Under the pieces are notes generated by a model. It was not told where the DNA came from. It made no database searches and worked only from the letters and a program-made list of their open reading frames with translations. Position numbers and translations under genes: made by a program. A stretch of 64,000 bases of DNA from Burhinus oedicnemus (lineage: Eukaryota; Chordata; Aves; Charadriiformes; Burhinidae), in NCBI GenBank assembly GCA_008921705.1, contig VFFE01007878.1, forward strand, positions 115,402 to 179,401. Reading direction: 5' to 3'. This document shows, in pieces, positions 1 to 12,200 of this stretch (the stretch's first letter is position 1; the number at the start of each line of letters is the position of its first letter).

Positions 1-3000
1 GAAATGGACTTTGAATGCCAGTTGTGAACATATATACTTTGTATTTGACTAATAATGAAAAGTGCTTTGCTATGCAAATACTTCAGCTTTAGAATGGTGA
101 GATAAAGGCAAGGTGAAAGGAAATGGGAGCTGATATGATTAACCAGCCAAAAATGAAAATGTCCTTTTTCTGTTTTCCTTGATGGCAGTGGGAAATAAAA
201 GGTAGTGAAAACAAGCTGCTTTAGGCTTCTGAGACCAGCCAGAAAACTCTTTTGTGGTTGACAGCTCTGCTTCCCACCTTACACCTTTTTCCCAGTTTAT
301 TCTGGTGTGTACAGCTGTACCTGTCCTTGATGGGCAGCCTGGTGCTAAAGGGAAAAAAAAAAAAAAATCTCTTCTGGCTGGGTTAGTTTTTGAGGGGAGT
401 GGCATAATCCTGGGTCAAGATTGTAGTTAGCTGGGCCTTGGAGGTGAGCTGTCATGTACTGTTTCGTACAGGAGCTTGAAATCAGTCTGAATTTCATTAA
501 TGCTAGGTAGCTTTCAGAGTGTCTTAAGGGACTTGTTATTGTGGTGACTTAACTAAAATGTTTGTGCTGAGTCAGATGTCTTCCATTTGTCCAGAAATGG
601 ACTCTCACGTAGTTATGTGAAGGGTGACCATCAGTATATAGGACAGGTATTGAGGCTCATGGCACTTTTGTTTAATTGTCTGGAGGTACTACCTTAATCC
701 TTTCTGATGTTGTCTTGTATTAGAAGTTATGAAATGGCATAGCCCTGCAAGAGCATAGTAGTTTTGTATTGATTCTTCTGACTTTTATAGTTATGATAAT
801 TCTAGAATACTCACCAGGGAGACTTCAGGATTAGCTCTTTGTATACTGAATGCTGTTTGCTGAGCAAACATGAGTGAGATTCTCAAATGAAATTATTTTT
901 GGAAGATACTTTGCATTCATCAAGGGTGAGTCTATTTGATGTAAAAATCTTTCATGTAATAGCATTTGTAAATAAATTGTAAATATTGGATGTCACAACT
1001 GAAGAGTATTGTGAATGAAAGCAAGCTTTATCACAAAATGTAGTGCTCAGTTTACTTCCAAAATATCAACATTTTTCTTCTGTGCTTATTGTATTAGCAC
1101 ATGTAATATCTCTAACTCTTCTAGTTAGAAGCCCCTGAAAGGGTAACACTTAAATTAGTTGCCTGTACTTGGCTTTTTGTAGTATAATACAAACAGTAAG
1201 TTGGAGGAAGAAATATTGAAATGCTTCTTTGGTGTATTTTACAGCCTTTGTGCATTGACCATCTTAATTTGTTCTGTGGGGTTCTTATATGTGATTAAAG
1301 GGAAAGATGTATATTTGATCCCATCAACTTAAAAATTAGTGGAGCTAACATTAGAAATTTCATTCAAGATAGAATTTGAAGCACTAAGCTTTACTAAGCT
1401 TTTTGAAGATCTGTTTAGGTTTTTATAGTATTACACTGAAGGAGATTTGACAAATTATTCAACACTGCTTTTGTTGGTTTGTCAGTGATGTTCCCAGAAA
1501 ACGTTTAGTTTTACTCAGAGGCAGGAAATTGTACTACCTGCCCCTTGTACTGTGTAAATCAAAGCACTATCCTAGTTGTCACTGCCTGTGTCAGGCCTTT
1601 GCATTTCAGTCTTTTCATTGTGAACGTTGGGGCATATGAAAGCATTCTTAAATGAGAACTTTTGAACTGAGATTTTTTTTCTAGGTGGGCTGTTAAACTA
1701 AAGCATACTTAATTATTTTCAAGCATCTGGTGTAACTTCTCTGAATTAAAACATAATACTATACTTAATAATGCTAAATATATTGATAATGAAAAGAAAA
1801 TCCCTATTAAGATAGATCTTTAGGTGTTGTCAGAAGAGTTTGCCAGCTGGATTATGAAGGTTGAACAGTGCTTGTTTTTATCACTTCAAATCCATTCCAC
1901 GTTTCAGCAGCTCTGGTGATGATAAACTGGGCAACATGGAAGTCTGGAGTAAGCTGTTCCATTAATTAGATGATTTACTGTTACTTAATCCATCCCTACA
2001 TTGCTTTGTTCTCTTAAGACCACAAATTTTAAATTAATTTTTAAGTACTACTTTTATACTGCTGCATTTAGGAGTGTCTAGAGTCTTTGGGTCTGCTGTA
2101 GTTAGTATTTGTTTATATTACTGAAGTGCTTTTTCTTTCACAGGGTCAGCTGTACAGGCATTTTTGTGTTAGCTGTAGGGAATGAGCTCTAGTCCTCAGT
2201 CCTTGTCTCTAGTATTCTAGTACAGATTGCAGATTAGGGGGAGATGGTGGTAACTGGTGGGGATGCTTGGCCTCACAATAAAGCTTTGTGTTCCCTGGTT
2301 TGAAGGAACGACATTAGAATTTCAAACCTGACACAGTGGCTTCTCAAACTAAATGACAAGCTTGAGGGAGTTTGCATGCAAAGGGAATATATTATTTCAC
2401 TTCTTTGTGTTAAAGTATATTTGACATCTCTAGCACTGTCTCTAGAGATTTGAAAAAATAATACTTGGAATCAGTCTAATCTGTGGTAAATGTGTAATTA
2501 CATTTATTTCAGTTTGAAATTTGAGAACTGATATGTGTTTAAATTCTGCTGTTTGATGCCTGAAGCTTTGTTAGTAGTGATGTTGCAAATACAAAGATAA
2601 CTATTTACTGGTTTGGTTTCTAGCTGTGTGTAATAGCTGATTTTTGTAGGCTTGTCTCCTACTTGTAATAACAGATTTTTCTAAATCAACAGGGCCTGTA
2701 CATCTTTTCCGATGATGCTTTGTCAGAAACTGATTTAAAAAAAAACAGGTTTCCTTCTGAAATTATTATTCTGGAAATTGATTTTTAGATGTGCATATTC
2801 TAGATAACATAGAATGTATATTTCTGAAGTAACTCTCAGAACTGTTTCAAAATAAGACAAGTATGTTAAGTAAACCATTCTGGAAACAAATGACACCGGA
2901 AGCAAATCACTGAAGAGCAGAATGCGAATTCCTGCAGTTAATATTTATTGTAGGACCTGTTCAGATGTTGAAGAATAAAGGGATGCAGATTGTGCTTCTA

Positions 3001-3137
3001 TGATGTGATTTGGGCCCCTAATCCAAGATGAGTTAAAGGAACTCTTAGCTTCCGCCTTCTTAAACTTACTTCAAAGAACTCAATTATTTCAGTAAAAACT
3101 GAGAAGGAATGGATTAATAACTCCTTTCTTCAAACAG
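1..3137 (+). other. EIF4E: EIF4E intron 1, 3' portion
   Basis: This AT-rich stretch runs up to the acceptor cag at 3135-3137, just before EIF4E exon 2. No coding exon is visible, and the first six residues of the protein, which exon 1 supplies in other vertebrates, are not found here. The intron therefore begins to the left of the window. An A tract at about 352-367 gives rise to a minus-strand open frame that looks like chance. No interspersed repeat was recognised. The intron assignment is inferred from the gene structure. Confidence 0.85.
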
Positions 3138-3244
3138 GAAACCACTCCCAACCCTCAGCCTTCAGAAGAGGAGAAAACCGAGCCAGCACCTGCTCAGGAG
3201 GTTGCCAGCCCTGAACAGTATATTAAGCATCCACTACAAAACAG
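3138..3244 (+). CDS. EIF4E: EIF4E exon 2 (residues 7-41 plus part of 42)
   Basis: 107 bases, acceptor caaacag and donor gtaaat. It begins with Glu7 in phase 0 and ends after two bases of Arg42. It encodes the flexible acidic N-terminal tail ([21 protein letters not shown]), then HPLQN, the start of the folded domain. His37 and Pro38, which contact eIF4G and 4E-BPs in the family, are present. The tail differs from the mammalian one in composition but keeps the same total length. Confidence 0.97.
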
Positions 3245-6200
3245 GTAAATAGTACAGAAGTGTGATTGTAATTTTGCCAAAAATAGAAGGATGCCTGTGG
3301 CTTTACAGCTCTCTTGTTTACCTTACCTTATGTTTTCTAGCAGAGAGAGTTCTTATTTTTTGCAGATTTTTGCAGTGAAGTTGCAGAGGAAATAGAATCT
3401 GATCATGTTGTAATTTAGAGCCTTTTCACGTAGTGTTGTTACAGAAGCTGAAAATCTTTGCAAATTTTCATGATGCAGCCAGGTAACTGGAGAGAGCGTG
3501 GTTTTGCTTTTAGTTGGAGGCAAGCAGAGCTGTTGTTGCTTTTGTCTGGTGTGTTTTAAGAGACTGACACTGAGATTAAGTTGCTGCCAAGCAGAACTGG
3601 AAAATCTTCCATTCTGTCTTGTACTTTGGGCGGTTCAGGTGCTGGTGGTAAAGACTCCTCATTCTTATTTCTTATCAGTCTTACTCCTTCGTATCTTACC
3701 AATTTTTTTTTCTCCTATTTGGAAGTGAAAGTAATAGAAACTATGTTCATCAGCCAAAGAGCTTATTAGACTTGATCAGATGAGTAGTTGGTGTCTACAG
3801 TATATTGTTTTCATTATCTGTAGGAAGCGCAGCAGAAGAAACACTAAAGTGCAAATGCATGCATTTGTACCAATGTGTTACTAAGAGAAAAAACTAGCGC
3901 ACTTAAATTTTCTTGTTTAACAAGAAAAGCATGGAGCAATAGTTAAAAGTATTGTTAAGAAAAGGTATTGAAAAATCAAAGCCCTCTTACTAAATTCTGT
4001 ATTGAGTGTGCAAAACCAGGTATGTCTTAAAAGCTTTAAAAGCTACTACTCAGCTTTTTACTGAGCTATGGAGACAACGAGGACTTCACCAAGAAGCTTT
4101 GTACTTGAAAACCTTGACTTGAACTACCTTTCTGCAGTAAAGATATAAGCTTACAGGTCAAATTCCTTTAGATGTGCACAAAAGTTACTCCAGCAGCATA
4201 TGTATACTTCAAAAGCAGAAGCTAGGAAGTGATTTTCTCCAAGTAAGCTGAAGAACTGATGTGGAGTGCTCAGTACTTAATGTTGTACCGTAGGTGCTGC
4301 CCCAAAGTGAACTTTTTACCAAGTGGCACATTACTCTTTTTCTCAGTTTTAAGCAAGTGTGGAAAGCCACTCTGCACTGTAGTGCTGTGCTGTGTGCGTT
4401 CCATTATCCCGTGTTGTCTTTCATTCAACTTCCATCCTTCCTCTTTTTTCTTCTAAATGCTTTGATGAAATTGGTGCTGACGCTCCTTTACAAGTGGTAG
4501 TGGGGATGTTACTGGAAAATAGTAAAATTTTAAAACAAGGTTTGAAATGGCAGGAAAGGTCTCAAAACAAGAGATTGACACCTGGTGACTTCAAGTACTC
4601 TGCTGTGAGAACATGAATCTACTCTAGTGCTAACCTGAGTGATTTCAACATTACTGAAACTATCAGAATGAAAAATAAGCCTCTTTTGTTAAATGTCTCA
4701 TCAGGTATCCTGCATTTCAAATGATGCTTTTTACATCCAGAAAGAGCATCTTTGTGTGAAAGGTTCAATTTATAATATGTGTTGAGATTTGTACTCAGCA
4801 GAGATAATGATGAAGAAAATTGGATGGAATTTTTTCATTTAGTCTTTATATATGCAGATTTTAAAACTTGAAAGAGTTAAAGTTGGTGGGCATTTTTAAG
4901 ATTGTTGCTGTTAGTAAGCTTAATGCAGCTTCCTTTTTAATATTTATGTTGTCCCAAGTATGTGAATGCTTGGGAAACTTTCATGTCATATAGCTTTGGA
5001 GTGATATAATTAGCTTTTGTAACCTTTACAAGGAAATTACTGGAAAGGGAGCTGAGCTCCTAGTTTGAATAGCTGGTGTTGTTTTAGACCATAATAAGTT
5101 ATTTGTGGTAGGGGATTGCAGTTTAGCAGTGGCAGTGAGGAGAAACATGAGGCTTAGAGGTTTAGGATCTTAGAATGTTCCAAAACTATTTAAAATATTT
5201 ACCTAAATGGATTGATCAAGTCTGCCATGATTCTTGTAATGGGAACACAAATAATGTTTGTCTGCAAAGAGTTGGATTTGAGAACTGAGTTGCTTGTGTA
5301 GCTTATTGATGAAAACTGACTTCCATGCTGATAATATCTTAAGGTTTTCAATTAGTTTGCATAAAACGATACAAATAATGAATTATATTTTAATATACTT
5401 TGATTTCTAGACGCTGCTATTTTATTTTGTTTTCCTTTAGATGGGCGCTCTGGTTTTTTAAAAATGACAAGAGCAAAACTTGGCAAGCAAATCTTCGTCT
5501 TATCTCAAAGTTTGATACTGTTGAAGATTTTTGGGCGTAAGTAAAGATTTTTTCAGTCTGTGTAACTATCCTGGCATATGTTGGCAAAGTTTATGCAAAA
5601 GTCAGAAAAACATAAAGTACTCCATCAACTGCAACTTTTGGGTATAATCTGAAATGTTCGCAAAATTGAAGGTGAGGTCTGCTCCATTCTTCAGAATGTG
5701 GTAGAATGTAACCTTTGAAGAAAATGTGACTGGAGATTTTTCAGGCTTTAAATAGACATTGTCTTGCTGTTAACACTGCAACACTGCTTATATTCGTATG
5801 TACGTGACATACATGTAGAAAATTGTATTTGTGCAGTAGCTATCTCATAATAACATGAATTTGTAAATTCTTGTAACTGATTGTCACTTCCTCAGCCCCA
5901 AATTTTACCAGTTGATTAAATTCTCAGACAGCTGGCTCACTTCAAGTATTCAAGAGTGCCTGAATCTGCAGCATAGTACTTGGGAGATTGATGCAGATTA
6001 AAGGCATCCTTGAAAGTTTGTTAGATGTTACAGAAGAAACTACCTTCATTCTAAATTGAAGGTCTGTGAAAGCAGTTAGGCTCAAACAGCAAGACCAAAG
6101 CCTTTGAAGGTGGGCCTGTGCTTTCCAAACACTTGCTTCAGTTAGGTTCAGCTGGCTTACTTGGAAGATTTTGCCGGCCCTACTGATGAAATACAGATAA

Positions 6201-9200
6201 AATGCCAGTGGAATGAAATTGAGGGTGAAAAATTGCAGTATATATTTGGTCTTCCTTAGTGTTTCATGCTACATTGAGTGGTATGGTTCTTCTTTTGATG
6301 TGATCAGTAAGGGAGAAAAAAAGATACTAAAAATGTTGAACAAGTATTTGTCAGTGCAGTTGTCAGAGAGAGGGGAGTAGGGTTCTGTGCTTGTAACCAG
6401 CTTTCCAATTCCTACTATGGGGATGACTGATGGTTAAGTGAACTGTAGTTTGCAGTCTTGGGGTATGTGATGGGATGCTAAATTGTTTGAAGCTCACTAT
6501 TAAAGTTGGTTAAGGGTAAGTTTTTTGAGCTCCTATAACCAAGATAGTCTGAGTAATTAAGTGCTTAATCTAGATGTCTGCAGTCAAGGTATAAAATCAG
6601 TCACAAGCAACTGAGAAGTTATACCTCCACTGTGGTCGAAGTGGGAAGTAGGTGTGGTGTTCTGGGGGGAAAATACTAAGGTTAAGGTAAACTTAAAGGA
6701 GGGAAGCTGGTAAATCTGTAACTGGCTTTCTTTTTTTCACTCTGAGGGTGGTGAGGCACTGGAACAGGTTGCCCAGCGAAGTTGTGGCTCCCCAATCCCT
6801 GGAAGTGTTCAAGACCAGGCTAGATGGGGCTTTGAGCAACCTGGTCTAGTGGGAGGTGTCCTTGCCCATGGCAGGGGGGTTGGAACTAGATGGTCTTTAA
6901 GGTCCCTTCCAGCTCTGACCATTCTATGATTCTATGCCTGATTTCTAATTTGTTAGAATGTCACAGTAATTTGGGGGGTCAGGCTGGACCATGCCTGAAT
7001 GTTAGTTGGTCTTTGACTACAGGTTACTGTGGTATGTGCAGGCCTTTTTCTGCAGTCTGACCTTAACAGCGCAAGGGAAAAAAAAGCATCTATCTTCTTG
7101 CTAGAGGAGGAGACAGTATGTGTACTATTTTGATTTTTTTTTGCTCTGAATTGCATATTTGTAAATTCAATTTGGAGTATATATTCTATATTTTGTTGTT
7201 TCAGTCATCTGTTCTCGCCTTTTGAGTCCTTATTTCAATTTGTGTTATTTGCCCTACAGCCTTTATCCCTAGAGTATAGTATTTAATAACAAAGTTGAGT
7301 ATTTCTCCTAAAACCTCTCTGCAGAGAGAGTAGCCTTAGAAATATAAACAATTATCCTTACTCCATGTATGTATATGTACAGAATACACATGCATGCAGA
7401 ATTTGTTACTATGAAAGTTCAGTGAGTTATGTTTCTAATAACTTTGTTAGAACTAGGTTTAAAAGAGGCATTGGTATTTCTGGAAGATACTGTTGTATAG
7501 GAACCCAGCAAGTGTTCATAAACCAGTTTCCATTCTGCTTCTTTAAGCATAGAATATCTTAAAGCTAATGTTTTTATGCTGCTGAAAAATACTTGGGAAA
7601 TAGGGTTGCTTCTGAAATAAAAATTTAATGCTTTTTAATTTTTGTACTTGGTTATATGTCTTCTGTTCTTTAAGAATTTTGTACCTTAAAGTAATGCTTA
7701 GTTTTTAATCCTGTTTTTTTTCCCTCCAATAGTCTATACAACCATATCCAGCTCTCTAGTAATTTAATGCCTGGTTGTGACTACTCGCTCTTTAAGGTAT
7801 GCATGCTAATGTTTTTTCTTCAGTTATAAATGTTGGTGGATGGTTTCCTAACCGAGCAAGATACTGTCCAAATATTCCACTTCTGATATTTAGGAACATG
7901 GTTGGGAATGTCATAAAGGTGTTAATTTTTTAGGAAGTCTGAAACACATGCTCTCTGAAAATCAGGCTGTTGCTAGTTCTGAAAATGCAAGTACTTCCTT
8001 TTACATGCTTCACAGACAGTACATTTTAATCCGTTGCTATGTTTGTCTTCATTTTATGTTTGAAATACTTGTGCAAATAATTAATTCTCAACAATTTTTA
8101 TAATATGAAAGATTTTCCAGCTCTGTCATTTGGTGCGACATGAAATAAGTTAAAATGTCAGTTCTGTGGGAGGCTGCAATGTTCTTTGGTATTCTTTGTG
8201 AGCACACCTAGCCATATGCACAATGCTCCCGTAATTTATTTTTACACCACCAGTAATGTACTGTATTACTTCTGTATAAAATAAAAAATGATATGCAACA
8301 CTGACACTGAAAGCATGCTGAGGGAGTGTTCAGACTAGTGAATAGGAAATGCTGATGGGAAAGTTTACATGAAGCAGGGGTTGTTCAGGCTGGAGAAGAG
8401 AAGGCTCTAGGGAGATGTTGTTATTGTGGCCTTCCAGTACTTAAAGGGGGCCTACAGGCAAGATGGGGAGGGACTCTTTATCAGGGAGTGTAGTGATAGG
8501 ACATGGGGTAATGGTTTTAAACTGAAAGAAGGTAGATTTAGATATTAGGAAGAAATTCTTTACTGTGAGGGTGGTGAGACACTGGCACAGGTTGCCCAGG
8601 GAAGTGGGAGGTGTTCAAGGCCAGGCTGGATGGGGCTTTGAGCACCCTGGTCTAGTGGGAGGTGTCCCTGCCCATGGCAGGGGGGTTGGAACTAGATGAT
8701 CTTTAAGGTCCCTTCCAGCTCTAACCATTCGATGAAATCCTGCCTCAGATGGAGTGGAGATCTGAACTGAAGCTCTAAATTGAATCCTAACCTCTCCGAA
8801 GGACTTCTAACATACAGCTTTCTTTCTGGATTCAAATACCTAAATAATCCCCTAAGTACTAGTGCTTTGCTTATAAAACCTAGCTACTGGCTGGCACTCC
8901 TCTGTAGACTGTGTACATAGTTTGTAAACATCAGGTTTGGGAAGTTAATAGTATTTTAGGTGACTGAGAAACCTTACTAGTAAATTTTAAGAAGCTGTAG
9001 GTCCTTCAGAGGTTAGGATATCTGTGGATCATGCTTGTATTTTTTGCATGAATCCTAAATTTGTGTTTTAAGTATTGTGTATCTATTCTGTGTTTGCATA
9101 TCATCAACCAGCAATAATTTAATTATTTAAATGCATGGAAGAGGTACAGAGTTGGCAATTGTTGCAAGCTTTTGAGCAATCTCTTGCTGTTGTCCTTCAA

Positions 9201-12200
9201 CTGTGACCTCGTAAGAGTTCCTCTTAAAGGTGATGAAGTAGTCTGAGCTGTGCAGCTGCCAGTGAGGGTGTTAAATTTAAAGTGAGCTGATACCACTCCA
9301 TCCTGCATGTTGAATGCTTAATTAGTTTTCAGCTGAAGTTTTGTAGTGTGGCTCTCAATAGACATTTCTTACCCAAATTTCTCTGTCGAGACAGTTACCT
9401 GCCTTTTTTAGTGACTGACTTTCCTGATGTGCAGTGTAGCTGGTGGATATGGGAGTGGCAGCTGGCTACTTTGCTCCATCAGTGCATCCAGAGTCATTTA
9501 ATTCAGTGCAGGGCCATTGGTAAAGCATGAATCAGAATGGAACATGCTTCTAAATGGTGTGTTGATTTTTTGTGGCCCTGGCAATTAAAACCCTCTTATT
9601 CTCACCTTGTGTATGCAGGAAGTCATCGAGGTAGACTGCCAAGGGTGTCCATTTCAGTGAAGTAATCTTTATGCATAAGTGAAGCACTTGGCCAATGTTG
9701 CAATGAGTCCAAGACTTAAAATAAGGACTAAAGAACGTAGCTGCTAATTTTATCTGGTTTCATATGGGGCAAAGTGGATGTTTGGCTTTGCCTGTTCCCA
9801 CATTTTTTTATGTAATGTTGCATAGCCAAGACTTTTATGGCTGTGATTTTTCTGTAGAAATAAAAATTCATTAGAGAAAGTGCATTTTTTAAGCTGTTTG
9901 GGAACTTTGGTATTGGTATGAGACACTATTTCTAGACAGGTATGTATCTTAAACTATACACTTTTTTCTTAAATTGCTAATTCAGTTATCACTGACCTTT
10001 TTGTTATTCTTTATGAAAAATACACATCAAGTCTGATTTAACTTCTGGCCATTCTTTGCAGGATGGGATTGAACCCATGTGGGAAGATGAAAAAAACAAG
10101 CGAGGAGGACGATGGCTAATTACACTAAACAAACAGCAGAGACGAAGTGACCTTGATCGCTTCTGGCTAGAGACAGTAAGCACTATGGCCTTACAAGTTG
10201 CAACTGAAGAATCATTCATTTGTATTTAATATTTTAACTGATTTGTTCTTTCTGTGTGCCTTATGAGACTTTTAACTTCTGGCAGCACAGTGTCCTGTAA
10301 GTTTTTACTGACAGGCTGCATTTGAAACATGATTTTTCAGTAGTGATGCTCAATGTAGTTTTATTCTGTTGAATACTTTCTTATAATGGGCAGCAATAGA
10401 TATAACTCTACAGGACAGATTAACCTTTTCCTGTGGAATGTACAGAATAGCTGTCGAGCTACTGGGAAAATACTTTGTCTTGAAAGTAACTCCCAAATTT
10501 AACTGCTTAAATGTAACGATTTGTTTTACAAGTGAATGGCTTTCATGTTTTGGTCTTGCTGAAACAAGGGAGTTTCAGATTTATTTTTGTTCTTTCTGTA
10601 CTTATCTTAACACTAGGATAGGCAAGTAATAGCATGATCTTCCTGTGCACTATAAAAAATACTTTTTTCTATTGCTGTTATCTTTTTGGAATAGTATTTT
10701 TGAATGGTGAATATACTTCTAGAGATTATGTGGGTTGCCGTAAATGTGTTGTAGACAAGGATACAACTGTACTGTATGAACTGACTCAGAATAGCCTAAA
10801 AGAGTCTAGTGTGATCTGGGTTTTAGGGGCATGGATTGCAGACGGTACAATGTAAAAGCAATCTTATCAAATCTCTGATCTTTTCTCCCTGCTTGTGTGA
10901 GAGGCAAGAAGCATTGTACCTATTTGAAAGGGGTACCCTGGCCTTCAGGATCAAAGCAGAGGTGTCCAAAATGATATTAGTATCTTTGTAGTCACTGTAG
11001 TAGTGATTTGAAGAAAGGATGATGACCGTTATTCTACTAGGCAATATGACTGCATATGAGTAAATAAATGTCTTGCTGTATGCATTTGGCCTCTGCCCCT
11101 AGATGCCTATATCAGTCCTTCTGACTCTTAATAACCATTACATATGGTTTGGAAACATGTAGATGTAGTCTATGTAGACTTAAGGCTAGAGAGCTCTGCT
11201 TTTTGTGTAGTGGCAGGCAATGGCACAGAGCCCAAATACCCAGGTGACTGGAATACGTATTCTAAAACAACCCTGTCACTTCTAATTCCAGTAGTTACTT
11301 GTAACCAGCTTTCTCCAATAAAAATCAAACCCTCTTCCTTTATCACTCCCCTTTGGAATAAATTTTTATAATCTAATGATCTTTACCATTCATAACTGTA
11401 AACTAAACTTCATTTGAGAAGACTTTTTTCGCCAGTTGTGCAGCATTCATGTAGAACGTACTTGACTGTAGTGTTTATTAAGTATGGTAGTCATCTTTGC
11501 ATGTATATGTGCTCAGACTGTTGATCAGTATTTTGAATGTTTGTGTGTGGTTTAAACTTAAACATTTATGGCTTTCATTACTCAGTGAATGTGTGCAGGC
11601 TGCAATTGGGTGTAACATTTAAAGTATGCGTAGTTTTACCTGATTTATTCAGTAGCACACTTTGTCCTTTTTGTATTTCCTTGATGAAGTCAGCCCTTGC
11701 AGCTCTCGTGGGTACTGAAAGACCTGCTTTGTTCAAAAAGTTGCAAGTGTGTTGAATTTCCAAATGTTGTAAGTAATTCTGGAAAATTAATATAATGGGA
11801 GTGTATTTAAGGTACTGTGCAAGTGAAGTAAACAAGCGTCCATTTGGAGATTAATACTTTAGTGTGCAGAAGGATTTTTAATTCAGCACGGACTAGATGA
11901 ATCTGTCTTAACCACAAGAAATTCTCAGTTTTGAGTATCTGAAAATTGCTTGTTTTACAAGTTGCAAGTTGACGATTTTAAATATCACTTTCACAGTTAG
12001 CATATTGTACAGGGATGTGACCTAACTCAATCTGATGTTCCTGAAGTATACCACCTTTGCCAATTCCAAACTTCACCATTAGAAATCTGTGGGGGAAGAA
12101 TCTTGTGTTATTTGTACGCTTATATTGTTGCACTTGCATTACACGCTGTTCAGGGTGACCAATTCCCACTTTAGAGGCTGTGGGAACTCTGAAGCTTCCT

